Positions 24,900-33,652 are shown, numbered from the stretch's first letter. The stretch is DNA of 37,815 nt from an uncultured Phascolarctobacterium sp. (GCF_900770955.1 NZ_CAAGLX010000001.1:1-37815); one strand, 5' to 3'. The notes: generated by a model from the letters alone, not told the origin. Made by a program: numbers and translations.

Positions 24900-25934
24900 T
24901 TATTTATTGTCGGTCTTTTGCTCGAACATCGTTTTCAAATACTTATGCAGATAATCCATAACGGTAATTACCTTGCCGTATTCCATACGCGTCGGGCCAA
25001 GAACAGCCATTGTACCGACTATCTGACCATTAAGACGGTAGGTTGCCTGTACCATGCTGCAATCCTGAATGCCTGTGAATTTATTCTCACTGCCAATCGT
25101 GATTTTCAGTCCGCTGTCCTCGCCTGCCTTCAGCAAATCGCGTACAACGCGCTCCTCTTCAAGGATACCCAGAAGATTCTTCACACGCTCCACGTCGCGG
25201 AATTCCGGCTGGTTCAGCAGCTGCTTGGTACCGCCAAGGAAAACCTTTTGCTGCTGGTATTTCTGACGCATCTGGCGGATGGACTGTACCAGCGAGGTGA
25301 ACAGCAGCTTATCATCTGCTATATTAGTATGCACCGCCTGCAGCAGGTCCTCGGTAATATTCGCCAGCTCTCTGCCCTCCAGCAGTCTGCTGACGCGTCC
25401 TGCCATGTAGTCCAGCTCCTCCGGCCGCATTCCCAAAGGAATTTCTACCACGCAGTTGGCCACATTGCCGTCATCGGTTACAATGCACAGGATGGCATGG
25501 TGCTCATCCAGAGGTAAAAACTTCATATAACGGAAGCACGCACCGGCATCACGGTTAGCCAGCACCATCGAAACATTCTTCGTCATCCGGGAAAGGATTT
25601 TCGCCGTTGACTGGAAGATTTCATCAATGCTTCTGCGTCTTTCGCTGAACCAGCCGTTAATCAGTGCTCTGTCATTATCTGTCAGGGTGCCGGGCTCAAC
25701 AAGCGAATCAACGTAAAGACGATAAGCCTGAGCCGACGGTACACGTCCGGCCGAGGTGTGCGGCTGCTCCAGATAACCCAAGAGCTCCAAATCACTCATC
25801 TCGTTACGGATCGTCGCAGGACTGAGGCCCAAATCATATTTGCGGGCAATCGTCCTTGAACCTACAGGCTCAGCAGTTGAAATATAATCCTCAATTATGA
25901 GCTGGAGAATTTTTTTCTTTCTGTCGTTTAACAT
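24900..25934 (-). CDS. hrcA: heat-inducible transcription repressor HrcA
   Basis: HrcA represses the heat-shock operon by binding CIRCE, and is kept active by GroEL. The 344-residue protein has an N-terminal winged helix (ILQLIIEDYISTAEPVGSRT, IARKYDLGLSPATIRNEMSD) and the GAF-like dimerisation domain with the C-terminal ATYRLNGQIVGTMAVLGPTR. It is the first gene of hrcA-grpE-dnaK-dnaJ, and a perfect CIRCE lies 22 bp before its start, so it controls itself. Confidence 0.98.
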   Translation of the reverse strand: MLNDRKKKILQLIIEDYISTAEPVGSRTIARKYDLGLSPATIRNEMSDLELLGYLEQPHTSAGRVPSAQAYRLYVDSLVEPGTLTDNDRALINGWFSERRRSIDEIFQSTAKILSRMTKNVSMVLANRDAGACFRYMKFLPLDEHHAILCIVTDDGNVANCVVEIPLGMRPEELDYMAGRVSRLLEGRELANITEDLLQAVHTNIADDKLLFTSLVQSIRQMRQKYQQQKVFLGGTKQLLNQPEFRDVERVKNLLGILEEERVVRDLLKAGEDSGLKITIGSENKFTGIQDCSMVQATYRLNGQIVGTMAVLGPTRMEYGKVITVMDYLHKYLKTMFEQKTDNK

Positions 25935-25955
25935 ATTCCCACCTCATTTTGATTG

Positions 25956-25982
25956 TTAGCACTCTATCATTAGGAGTGCTAA
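25956..25982. promoter_or_regulatory. CIRCE operator
   Basis: TTAGCACTC (25956-25964), 9-bp spacer, GAGTGCTAA (25974-25982): an exact match to the HrcA-binding consensus, placed between the promoter and hrcA. Confidence 0.98.
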
Positions 25983-25994
25983 CATCTTGATACT

Positions 25995-26023
25995 AGGATA
26001 GCACTCGCCTACTTTATTGTCAA
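25995..26023 (-). promoter_or_regulatory. promoter of the hrcA operon
   Basis: Minus-strand TTGACA (26018-26023), 17 bp, TATCCT (25995-26000). CIRCE begins 12 bp downstream, so bound HrcA would cover the transcription start. Confidence 0.85.
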
Positions 26024-26041
26024 CACCTTTTTGATTTATTT

Positions 26042-27244
26042 TTAACTTATCACAAAAACTTCAAATATTTGATTACCTACCTCCATGCCACGCTCTGTCA
26101 GGCGCAGTCTTTGCGTGCTTGCGTCATACGCAATGAGCTTTTGTTCAAACAGCGGCGCCAGCTCGCAGGCAAAGCGCTGCAGCACATCCACACCGAAGCG
26201 CTCGCGCGCCTCCGCCAGACTCGCACCTTCGCTGCGGCGCAGTCCCATAAACATAAACTCCTCCAACAGCTCTGCGGAAGATAATTCTTCTACATTATAT
26301 AATGCACTTGCGCGCAAATCTTCGCCGCCAAACGCTTCCAGCTGTTCAATATATTTCCGTACCGTGCTCACGCCCGTGCGCCGCCTTTGGCCATCAAAGC
26401 CGCAGGCCGCAGCGCCGAAGGCCATGTAGGGACGATATTCCCAATAAACCGTATTGTGGCGCGAATACTGGCCGTTTTTGGCATAGTTGGAAATTTCGTA
26501 GCGCTCAAAGCCACGCTCGCGCAAAAAATCCTGCACAAGCTCATACATATCCGCCGCCGTATCCTCATCCGGCAAAATTATTTTACCCTTATCTACAAGA
26601 CTCGCGAGCGGCGTACCCTCCTCCACAATCAGGCCGTAAACAGAAATATGCTCAATGCCCGTGTCAGCCAGACGCTCCAGCGTATCCTGCAGGCTGGCCA
26701 TAGTCTGCGACGGCAGGCCATAGATCAAATCCGCACTGATACGCTTAAAGCCTGCTGCCTTGGCAAGCTGCAGCGCTTCCAGCGCCTGCTGTGCATTGTG
26801 AATGCGTCCTATCGCCTGCAGCTCATTGTCCTGCAGCGACTGTACACCGAAGCTGATGCGGTCAAAGCCAAGCTGACGCATTACCTGCAGCTTGGCTAAA
26901 TCCGCCGTGCCGGGGTTCACCTCAATAGTTGCTTCGCAGGGCTGCTGCCAAAAGCCGTGCTGTTTCAAGGCATGCACCAGCTGTGCAATACATTCCGTCG
27001 GCAGCACACTCGGCGTACCACCGCCAAAGTAAACGCTTGCATCCGCCGCCATATTTGCCGCCTCAGCCGCACGCAGGGCGATTTCCCGGCACACAGCATA
27101 GGTATAAGCACGCTGCGTCTGCTCGCCAAAGCCGGCATAGGAAGCAAAATCGCAGTACAGGCATTTCTGTACGCAAAACGGGATATGCAGATAAAGCGCC
27201 TGATATTGCTGCCAGGGCTGCAGCTTATTATTTTCCATCATCAT
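26042..27244 (-). CDS. hemW: radical SAM protein HemW (haem chaperone, coproporphyrinogen-oxidase-like)
   Basis: HemW is a radical SAM protein formerly annotated as oxygen-independent coproporphyrinogen oxidase; it binds haem and is thought to deliver it to client enzymes. The 400 residues carry CVQKCLYC (Cys24, 28, 31), the VYFGGGTPS glycine motif, the DLIYGLPSQT segment and the HNxxYW motif (HNTVYWEYRPYMAFGAAA) characteristic of HemW. Placement just upstream of hrcA is the conserved hemW-hrcA-grpE-dnaK-dnaJ order. Three ATGs occur in a row; the first (27242-27244) has GAGAGGAA in place. It should be contrasted with the HutW-like paralogue at 12498-13910, which lacks this HNxxYW context. Confidence 0.93.
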   Translation of the reverse strand: MMMENNKLQPWQQYQALYLHIPFCVQKCLYCDFASYAGFGEQTQRAYTYAVCREIALRAAEAANMAADASVYFGGGTPSVLPTECIAQLVHALKQHGFWQQPCEATIEVNPGTADLAKLQVMRQLGFDRISFGVQSLQDNELQAIGRIHNAQQALEALQLAKAAGFKRISADLIYGLPSQTMASLQDTLERLADTGIEHISVYGLIVEEGTPLASLVDKGKIILPDEDTAADMYELVQDFLRERGFERYEISNYAKNGQYSRHNTVYWEYRPYMAFGAAACGFDGQRRRTGVSTVRKYIEQLEAFGGEDLRASALYNVEELSSAELLEEFMFMGLRRSEGASLAEARERFGVDVLQRFACELAPLFEQKLIAYDASTQRLRLTERGMEVGNQIFEVFVIS

Positions 27245-27276
27245 TAATTCCTCTCACTATATTAATCCCTATCTGT

Positions 27277-27306
27277 AAAAAACGCCGCCACAGAAAGACT
27301 GCGGCG
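27277..27306 (-). terminator. terminator after the TVP38 gene
   Basis: Minus-strand stem CGCCGCAG/CTGTGGCG extended by GC pairs (27283-27306), 4-5 nt loop, then TTTTTT. It lies 15 bp after the membrane-protein stop. Confidence 0.85.
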
Positions 27307-27320
27307 ACGCATAAGCCAAT

Positions 27321-28019
27321 TTATTTTCCCTTTTTGTAGAACCATTTTTTATAAGCCAAAAATACAGCTCCCACAACCAAAATCAGTATTGTCAGTCTTT
27401 GGCTGTGCTCCTGAAAGTTAACTACATCATGACCAATAACAACCTCCAACGCTGTAGAAGGAAATTTGCCGATAAGGTTGGCAATAATGTAATCACGCGC
27501 ACTCATGCTGCTCACAGCACCCACCGCCGTCAAAATGCCTGACGGAAAATACGGCAGCGCCCTGGCAAAGGCCATCCACTCCAGGCCATGCTTACTGCTT
27601 GCTTCATCAATAGATTTCAGCGAATTGCTTTTTTCAATCAGCTTCTGCGCCGTATCACGGAAGAAGAAGCGCATCAGGTAAAAGCTGACGACAACACCAG
27701 TTGTTTCCGCCAGCCAGGAAATAGTAATGCCCAAGGGCAGACCGAAAATCAGACCGTTGGCCGTAGAAAGAAAAATCGAAGGGAAAACACTGCCGGCATT
27801 AATCAGTACATCCAGCACAAAACTGATTAAAATTGCCCAATTGCCAAAGGAGCGCAGATATTCCACCAGACCGTTGACATTGCCGCTGATTGCCAGCGTA
27901 AAGGTTTTGTTGAAGAAATCATCGGCAAAAAAGTGAATACCCAAAAACAAGACCAACAGCAAAACTGCCGCCGTCACCTTAGCACAAACATCAGGATTTT
28001 TTAACCAGTCTTTTTTCAT
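27321..28019 (-). CDS. TVP38/TMEM64 family membrane protein
   Basis: A 232-residue polytopic protein of the TVP38/TMEM64/DedA-related (SNARE-associated, VTT) family. About five hydrophobic segments are seen, with the family core WAILISFVLDVLINAGSVFP, ANGLIFGLPLGITISWLAET and the FPSGILTAVGAVS re-entrant-like loop. Members are lipid scramblase- or proton-driven-like transporters in the inner membrane; the substrate here is unknown. It follows recG by 15 bp in the same direction, so the two are probably cotranscribed, and it ends with a terminator. Confidence 0.85.
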   Translation of the reverse strand: MKKDWLKNPDVCAKVTAAVLLLVLFLGIHFFADDFFNKTFTLAISGNVNGLVEYLRSFGNWAILISFVLDVLINAGSVFPSIFLSTANGLIFGLPLGITISWLAETTGVVVSFYLMRFFFRDTAQKLIEKSNSLKSIDEASSKHGLEWMAFARALPYFPSGILTAVGAVSSMSARDYIIANLIGKFPSTALEVVIGHDVVNFQEHSQRLTILILVVGAVFLAYKKWFYKKGK

Positions 28020-28034
28020 GTATTTATACCTTCT

Positions 28035-30095
28035 TTAAGAATTAAAAATCATATTAAAGCGTTCGCCAAACTGCATTTCCACCAGACGGCGGATTTCCGC
28101 CCAGTCCTCCGGTGTGCGCAGCTGCGCCTGCGCCAGCTGGCGAACCTGCGCAATTACGTCAACATCTCGCATTATATCAGCAATTCGCAAATCTGGCAAG
28201 CCATGCTGCCTCAAGCCGAAGAGCTGACCTGCACCACGCTGCTCCATATCCTTTTCCGCCAGATAAAAGCCGTCCTCACTCTCATGCAGTACGTTCAGGC
28301 GCGCCAGTGCCTCCGGCGAATCGGCGGCCGTCAGCAGCACGCAGTAGGATTGCTCGCTGCCGCGTCCTACACGTCCGCGCAGCTGATGCAGCTGTGCCAG
28401 ACCGAAGCGCTCGGCGTTTTCAATCACCATCAGCGTAGCATTGGGCACGTTCACGCCAACCTCGATAACCGTAGTGCTCACCAGCACCTTCAGCTCGCCT
28501 GCCGCAAAGCTGCTCATAATCGCATCCTTCTCCGCACCCTTCAGCCTGCCATGCAGCAGAGCACAGGGAATATCCTGCAGAAAATCACGCTGCAGCTCCT
28601 CGTATACTCTTTCCGCGCTGTGCACAGCCAAAACATCTGATTCCTCAATCAGCGGGCAGACAACGTAGGCCTGCCTTCCTGCCTGCACCTGACGCACCAG
28701 GCCGGCGTACACCTCACGGCGGCGCTCATCCGTATAGCACAGCGTCCGCACCGGCTTACGCTGCGGCGGACGCCCCTTCATTACCGAAATATCCAAATCA
28801 CCGTAGACAGTGAGCGCCAGAGTACGCGGAATCGGTGTTGCCGTCATTACCAGGACATCGGGAGCGTTGGCCGACTTGTTGGACAGGCGTGCACGCTGCT
28901 CTACGCCGAAGCGGTGCTGCTCGTCCGTCACTGTCAGCGACAGGTTGGCAAAGCGCACATCCTCCTCCAAAAGTGCATGTGTGCCCACAACCACGTCAAC
29001 AAGACCAAGCTCCAGATTCAGCAGCAGCTCGCGTCTGGCCTTGGCACGCATACCGCCTGTCAGTAAGGCTATACGCACACCATAAGGCTGCAGATACTCT
29101 TCCAGCGTTTCAAAATGCTGCGCTGCCAAAATTTCCGTCGGTACCATAATGCAGCCCTGATAACCGTTTTCCACCGCCTTAGACAACGCCAGAGCGCTGA
29201 TAACCGTCTTGCCGCTGCCTACATCACCCTGCAGAATGCGGTGCATAGGCTTTTTATCCTGCATATCGAGCGAAATCTCTCTCCACGCCTGCTGCTGTGC
29301 CGCCGTCAGCTCAAAGGGCAGTCCCTGTATTACATCTTTTATCAGCGTGCCGTCCGCAGCATGCTTGATGCCCTCGCGGTTATCATGACTCTGTTGGCGA
29401 TAATACAGCAGACCGCACTGCAGCAAAAACAGCTCCTCAAAAACAAAACGCTGCTTGGCACGCCGCAAGGCTTCCCAGCTTTCCGGAAAGTGAATATTTT
29501 TCAGCGCCGTATAGCGGTCGGGCAAATTGCATTGACTCACAACCTTTGCCGGCAGGCTTTCAGGCAAATCCTTTGCTGCCAGGCGCAGTGCCTCGCTCAC
29601 CCAGGTACGCAGGTTCTTCTGCGTCAGATTGCCGCTCAACGCATACACCGGTACAATGCCCAGCGTTTTGCCCTCGTCCTGCTCCAGCGTCTGCACATCC
29701 ACCTCGCTGACAGACTTCGTCGTGCGCCCCTGCCTTACGCGGCCCGTAATCTGCAAGACGGTATCTGGCTTCAGCTTTTGCGCCTTGTAGCGCTGGCCGC
29801 CGAAAAAGTACAGCGTAGCATAGCCTGTTTCATCACGCACCGTCACGGAAGTATAGCTGCGACGGCTGGCACCGTAGCCGTTTTTTACCTGATACACGGT
29901 CGCTTTGAAAATCTGCTTGCTGTTGTCTACATCAAGCTCCTTAATCGTTTTGAGCTTGGCATAATCAAGATACGCACCCTGACGCGGGTAAAATTCCAGC
30001 AAATCACCTACGCTGAAAATATTGAGAGCAGCCAGCTCAGCTGCTTTTTTTACACCCACACCTTTTAGTGTTGTTACAGGTTCTTTCCACCACAT
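28035..30095 (-). CDS. recG: ATP-dependent DNA helicase RecG
   Basis: RecG remodels stalled replication forks and Holliday junctions. The 686-residue protein has the N-terminal wedge (OB) domain, Walker A GDVGSGKTVISALAL, DEQH box (VTDEQHRFGVEQRARL), motif III MTATPIPRTLA, and motifs IV-VI with STTVIEVGVNVPNATLMVIE and QLRGRVGRG. The C-terminal TRG hairpin region follows. The length is normal. It starts at ATG 30093-30095 and is divergent from rpmB, sharing the 120-bp region with the rpmB promoter. Confidence 0.97.
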   Translation of the reverse strand: MWWKEPVTTLKGVGVKKAAELAALNIFSVGDLLEFYPRQGAYLDYAKLKTIKELDVDNSKQIFKATVYQVKNGYGASRRSYTSVTVRDETGYATLYFFGGQRYKAQKLKPDTVLQITGRVRQGRTTKSVSEVDVQTLEQDEGKTLGIVPVYALSGNLTQKNLRTWVSEALRLAAKDLPESLPAKVVSQCNLPDRYTALKNIHFPESWEALRRAKQRFVFEELFLLQCGLLYYRQQSHDNREGIKHAADGTLIKDVIQGLPFELTAAQQQAWREISLDMQDKKPMHRILQGDVGSGKTVISALALSKAVENGYQGCIMVPTEILAAQHFETLEEYLQPYGVRIALLTGGMRAKARRELLLNLELGLVDVVVGTHALLEEDVRFANLSLTVTDEQHRFGVEQRARLSNKSANAPDVLVMTATPIPRTLALTVYGDLDISVMKGRPPQRKPVRTLCYTDERRREVYAGLVRQVQAGRQAYVVCPLIEESDVLAVHSAERVYEELQRDFLQDIPCALLHGRLKGAEKDAIMSSFAAGELKVLVSTTVIEVGVNVPNATLMVIENAERFGLAQLHQLRGRVGRGSEQSYCVLLTAADSPEALARLNVLHESEDGFYLAEKDMEQRGAGQLFGLRQHGLPDLRIADIMRDVDVIAQVRQLAQAQLRTPEDWAEIRRLVEMQFGERFNMIFNS

Positions 30096-30128
30096 TTATA
30101 AAAATACCCTCTTTATCTTAAAATTTTC

Positions 30129-30157
30129 TTGCTTTTCTGCGCTCTTTATGGTATGAT
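30129..30157 (+). promoter_or_regulatory. promoter of rpmB
   Basis: Plus-strand TTGCTT (30129-30134), 17-bp spacer, TATGAT (30152-30157); the ATG is at 30216. Confidence 0.75.
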
Positions 30158-30215
30158 ACTCATGTTAAATTTGAATGTGCCTTATGTCTTATCACGTTTA
30201 AGGAGGTGGGAAACA

Positions 30216-30407
30216 ATGGCATCTATCTGCGAAATCTGCGGTAAAGGAAAACTCGCTGGCAACAACGTCAGCCACTCCAATAGACACACCAAACGTGCTT
30301 GGAACCCGAATATTCAACAAGTAAGAGCAGTTGTTGAAGGTTCTGTTAAACGCTTGAACGTTTGCACCCGTTGCCTGCGTTCCGGTAAAGTTAACCGCGC
30401 AATCTAA
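30216..30407 (+). CDS. rpmB: 50S ribosomal protein L28
   Basis: A 63-residue protein, MASICEICGKGKLAGNNVSH then SNRHTKRAWNPNIQQ, matching L28. The ATG at 30216-30218 follows AAGGAGGTGGG. The cysteines at CEIC and CTRC make a C+ type, zinc-binding L28; Cys-free paralogues are used in zinc starvation in other bacteria. It is monocistronic with its own promoter and terminator. Confidence 0.97.
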   Translation: MASICEICGKGKLAGNNVSHSNRHTKRAWNPNIQQVRAVVEGSVKRLNVCTRCLRSGKVNRAI

Positions 30408-30425
30408 TCCGTTCGGATTTAAAAA

Positions 30426-30462
30426 GAAGCCAAATACCAATCGGTATTTGGTTTCTTTTTTT
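30426..30462 (+). terminator. terminator of rpmB
   Basis: A 13-bp stem (GAAGCCAAATACC/GGTATTTGGTTTC) with a 4-nt loop followed by T7 begins 18 bp after the rpmB stop. Confidence 0.93.
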
Positions 30463-30541
30463 GCCCAAATAGAAGAGAGGAGCAGCTCTATACCTAAGAA
30501 TATCTTTGTACATACCCCTCTCAGTCAGCTTTTATAAGATA

Positions 30542-30943
30542 TTATTTTACTTTGCAGCCGCACTCAGGGCAGAATTTAACCAAAGAGCTGATTTTGGCAG
30601 AGCAGTTCGGGCACAAAATAAAGGCACGATATTCCGTGAGCTTCTTTTCGAACAGCTCATAGAACTGGTTAACCTCTTTATCCTCACGCTTCCAGTTATA
30701 AATCTGCAGACGCTCCTTCGTGGAGTCCATAATAACCTGCACGGTTTCTTCATCAAGAGCCTGCATAGCCAGCTGCATGATTTTCTTCTTGTTATGGAAA
30801 TGCAGCTGATGCGCAGCATCATCCTGCTCATCAATAGTTACACCCATCTCATTGACGCACAGCAAGGCAATATTCCAGGCTACATCAATATCAACTTCAT
30901 AAAGACGGTTATCAAAGCAACCGCCGGCACCATCTATTCTCAT
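30542..30943 (-). CDS. uncharacterised protein with C-terminal zinc ribbon
   Basis: A 133-residue protein I do not recognise. The N-terminal hundred residues are acidic and mostly helical (HNKKKIMQLAMQALDEETVQ), with no signal peptide or membrane segment. The last 25 residues form a zinc ribbon: CPNC (Cys111, 114) and CPEC (Cys125, 128). The ATG at 30941-30943 has an AGGAGG site and a near-consensus promoter at 30973-31002. It lies alone between rpmB (convergent) and folK. A nucleic-acid-binding or assembly role is possible, but nothing here proves it. Confidence 0.75.
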   Translation of the reverse strand: MRIDGAGGCFDNRLYEVDIDVAWNIALLCVNEMGVTIDEQDDAAHQLHFHNKKKIMQLAMQALDEETVQVIMDSTKERLQIYNWKREDKEVNQFYELFEKKLTEYRAFILCPNCSAKISSLVKFCPECGCKVK

Positions 30944-30972
30944 AGCTACCTCCTGCCAGATGTTTTTTCTTA

Positions 30973-31002
30973 ATTATAGCACAAGCACATATTTGCTGTA
31001 AA
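30973..31002 (-). promoter_or_regulatory. promoter of the zinc-ribbon protein gene
   Basis: Minus-strand TTTACA (30997-31002), 18-bp spacer, TATAAT (30973-30978). Confidence 0.7.
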
Positions 31003-31024
31003 ACAAATCGCTCGTGCCGCAGTA

Positions 31025-31483
31025 TTATTTGTTCAGCTCCGCAGCCATCTCTCTTACAGTCTTATGCAGCAGCGGATGCACCAGCTCCGGCGCAATATCC
31101 AAAAGCGGCAGCAGCACAAAATCCCTGTTCTGCATATCGGGATGCGGCAAGGTAAGCTCCTTCGTCTGCATAACGACATTTTCGTAAAGCAGCAAATCCA
31201 GATCAATATTGCGCTCGCCCCAATGACGCAAACGCACACGCCCCATAGCAAGCTCCGTTGCCAAAAGTGTATGCAAAAGCGCTAAAGGCTCCAGATTGGT
31301 GCGCACCCTGCACACAGCATTCAAAAACTGCGGCTGGTCCGTCACACCGTAAGGCTCCGTAGCAAAAAAGCCGGAAACCTGCAGCACCTCCACACCCTGC
31401 TGCATCAGCAGCATCAGCGCGCGCTGTAAATTCTTTTTCTTATCGCCCAGGTTACTGCCCAAGGCAACATATGCAATAGCCAT
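31025..31483 (-). CDS. folK: 6-hydroxymethyl-7,8-dihydropterin pyrophosphokinase (HPPK)
   Basis: FolK transfers pyrophosphate from ATP to 6-hydroxymethyl-dihydropterin, the step before dihydropteroate synthase in folate synthesis. The 152-residue protein has AYVALGSNLGDKKKNLQRAL at the N-terminus, FLNAVCRVRT, and the GRVRLRHWGERNIDLDLLLY Mg/ATP motif; HPDMQNRDFVLLPLLDIAP is also typical. It is 207 bp downstream of folP, separated by a foldback repeat, and is the last folate gene. Confidence 0.96.
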   Translation of the reverse strand: MAIAYVALGSNLGDKKKNLQRALMLLMQQGVEVLQVSGFFATEPYGVTDQPQFLNAVCRVRTNLEPLALLHTLLATELAMGRVRLRHWGERNIDLDLLLYENVVMQTKELTLPHPDMQNRDFVLLPLLDIAPELVHPLLHKTVREMAAELNK

Positions 31484-31523
31484 CTCCGACTCCTGTTCTT
31501 TTGATGTGATGATGATATACGCA

Positions 31524-31668
31524 GCAATTATTCTATCACAGCGAAAGCATAAAAATTTTAGGCAACGAGTGCCTGGAACTAGAGAAATTGCCGTTAAAAA
31601 ATTTTTCGCTGCAGCGTGACAAATAATTGCTTATGTCACTATTCCTTCGCAGCATGACAGATAATTGC
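31524..31668. repeat. foldback repeat between folP and folK
   Basis: The left arm GCAATTATT...CAGCGAA (31524-31545) is inverted against TTCGCTG...AATAATTGC (31605-31630); further pairing of AAAAATTTT-like tracts lies inside. A third copy of the right arm, GCAGCATGACAGATAATTGC (31649-31668), is a direct repeat (18 of 20 bases) of 31611-31630. The layout resembles a small non-coding repeat (MITE- or REP-like). It could also act as an mRNA hairpin that lowers folK expression. Confidence 0.6.
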
Positions 31669-31690
31669 ACAAGCAAAAACTTTAAAGAAA

Positions 31691-32884
31691 TTATTCCGCA
31701 CTGCCGCGCAAAATAGCCTCCATTGTGCGAATCGCCCGCACATTCTCCTCAACATCATGCACGCGCACCATCTGCGCCCCCGCGTAAATCGCCTGCAGAC
31801 TCGTCGCAATCGTCCCCTCCAAACGCTGCTCCGCCGGCACACCGCCAAGCACAGCACCAAGCGTACTCTTACGCGAAGCCGCCAGCAGCACAGGATAGCC
31901 AAAGCTCGTCAAAGCATGCAAATCACGCATCAAGAGCAAATTCTGCTCCACATTCTTGGCAAAGCCGATACCCGGATCCAGAATAATCTTATCCGCACTC
32001 ACACCGCGCTCACGCAAAAGCTGCGCCCTCTGCGCCAGATAAACGGCAACCTCCTGCACAACATCCTTGTACTCGCAGTTCTGCTGCATATTCTTCGGTG
32101 TACCGCGCATATGCATAAGAATAATCGGCGCCTTAGTTGCCACAACCACATCCGCCATGCGCGGATCAGCCTCCATCGCACTGATATCGTTAATAATATC
32201 AGCACCGGCAGCAATAGCTGCCTCCGCCGTATCCGCACGATAAGTATCAATAGAAATAACAGCATCGGGATAAGCCTTGCGCAAAGCAGTAATCGCAGGA
32301 ACTACGCGGCGGCGCTCCTCCTCCCCATCAACGCTGTCGCTGCCCGGACGGGTAGACTCACCGCCGATATCCAGCACACCGGCACCCGCAGCAAGCATTC
32401 TGCCGGCACGCGCCACCAGCTCCTCCATAGCAGGCACACGGCTGCCCTCATAAAAGGAATCCGGCGTAACGTTCAAAATACCCATCACGCACATCTTCTC
32501 ATATGTCAGCACTCTGCCGTCAGCCAGCGCAGTGCACAGCTTTTGCGGTGTCAGCGCCATCTCCAGCTCGGCAGCAGCCTGCGGAATACCAAAATAAGGC
32601 ATCTGCGCCAGCTTCTTCAAAAGCACCTTATAATGCTTCAGCGTACCCAAAAGCAGGATATCAACATACTTTGCAGCGCAGGTAACGGCACCCACGGGAA
32701 TTACGGCATCACCGCCCACCGCCAGCATCTCCTGCTTGATAATATTAGCCGCCGGAGTACGCACACCCAACAGCTTGAACGGCATAATCTCCGCCTTATG
32801 CGCAAAAATAGGCAGACTGTCGGCATGAGCGCCGATACTTGCCAGCGCAGCCTCCAGGCCCTCACGGTTAACCCTTAATAACAT
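31691..32884 (-). CDS. folP: dihydropteroate synthase with N-terminal extension
   Basis: FolP joins hydroxymethyl-dihydropterin pyrophosphate to p-aminobenzoate and is the sulfonamide target. The TIM barrel begins near residue 131 with MCVMGILNVTPDSF, then DIGGESTRPGSDSV, INDISAME, ILMHMRGTPKNMQ, ILDPGIGFAKNVEQN and LAASRKSTLG, all normal for DHPS. The 397-residue length exceeds the usual 260-285 because of about 120 extra N-terminal residues, whose segment GGDAVIPVGAVTC recalls longer DHPSs of some anaerobic Firmicutes; its function is unknown. The ATG overlaps the folE2 stop by 10 bp. Confidence 0.95.
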   Translation of the reverse strand: MLLRVNREGLEAALASIGAHADSLPIFAHKAEIMPFKLLGVRTPAANIIKQEMLAVGGDAVIPVGAVTCAAKYVDILLLGTLKHYKVLLKKLAQMPYFGIPQAAAELEMALTPQKLCTALADGRVLTYEKMCVMGILNVTPDSFYEGSRVPAMEELVARAGRMLAAGAGVLDIGGESTRPGSDSVDGEEERRRVVPAITALRKAYPDAVISIDTYRADTAEAAIAAGADIINDISAMEADPRMADVVVATKAPIILMHMRGTPKNMQQNCEYKDVVQEVAVYLAQRAQLLRERGVSADKIILDPGIGFAKNVEQNLLLMRDLHALTSFGYPVLLAASRKSTLGAVLGGVPAEQRLEGTIATSLQAIYAGAQMVRVHDVEENVRAIRTMEAILRGSAE

Positions 32885-33651
32885 TCATCTTCACCTTTTT
32901 CCACAACAGCAAAAGCATTATGATTATGAATGCTTTCCATGCTCTCCACCTCTGCACGATACCAGGTAATACGCTTATCCGCCTCCAGACGCAAAGCAAC
33001 CTCACGCACAGCATCCTCTACAAAACGCGGATTTTCATAGGCATGCTCCGTAACATATTTTTCGTCAGGACGCTTCAAAAGACCGTACAGCGGCGTGCTT
33101 GCGGAAGCCTCGGCATATTCCACCAGCTCCTCCAGCCACACCATCTCCTGCGCCTCAACCTCCAGCTTCGCCCAGGCACGCTGGTTATGCGCACCATACT
33201 CACTGATTTCCTTGGAGCAGGGGCACAGCGTCTGCACCGGCACAACCGCCGTAATGCGCCAACGCAGCTTATCACCCTTTTCGGCCTTGTACACGCAATC
33301 GATATCCATCGGCGCTTCCATACCGCTCACAGGAGCCTGCTTCATCACAAAATACGGAAACTTCAGCTCGATAAAAGCTCTTTCAGCCTGCAGATGCTGC
33401 TTCAGCTGATCCAAAATAGCCTCCACATCAGCAAGGCCCACAGGACCGAGAGTACGCAGGCACTCCACAAAACGGCTCATGTGCGTACCGCGCATATCAT
33501 GCGGCAAATCCACCGCCAGTGTCACCTCCGCTACGCTGTGCTGCGTACCGCGCGCTTTATCACGCAGCTCAATCGGCCAGCGCAGGCCCTTTATTCCCAC
33601 ATGCTTCAAAGGAATATTGCGTAAATCCTTTTCGCTTTGTACATCCTTCAC
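32875..33651 (-). CDS. folE2: GTP cyclohydrolase IB (FolE2), GTG start
   Basis: FolE2 converts GTP to dihydroneopterin triphosphate, the first step of folate (and queuosine) synthesis, and replaces zinc-dependent FolE. I start it at GTG 33649-33651, which gives (M)KDVQSEKDLRNIPLKHVGIK, the normal family N-terminus; AGAGG lies 8 bp upstream inside queD. An ATG 9 codons earlier would overlap queD by 26 bp. The 258-residue protein shows MRGTHMSRF (53-61) and the metal-site CPCSKEISEYGAHNQR (143-158). It follows the queD stop by 1 bp and overlaps folP, so translation is coupled. No folE is seen here. Confidence 0.95.
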   Translation of the reverse strand: MKDVQSEKDLRNIPLKHVGIKGLRWPIELRDKARGTQHSVAEVTLAVDLPHDMRGTHMSRFVECLRTLGPVGLADVEAILDQLKQHLQAERAFIELKFPYFVMKQAPVSGMEAPMDIDCVYKAEKGDKLRWRITAVVPVQTLCPCSKEISEYGAHNQRAWAKLEVEAQEMVWLEELVEYAEASASTPLYGLLKRPDEKYVTEHAYENPRFVEDAVREVALRLEADKRITWYRAEVESMESIHNHNAFAVVEKGEDECY

Positions 33652-33652
33652 G

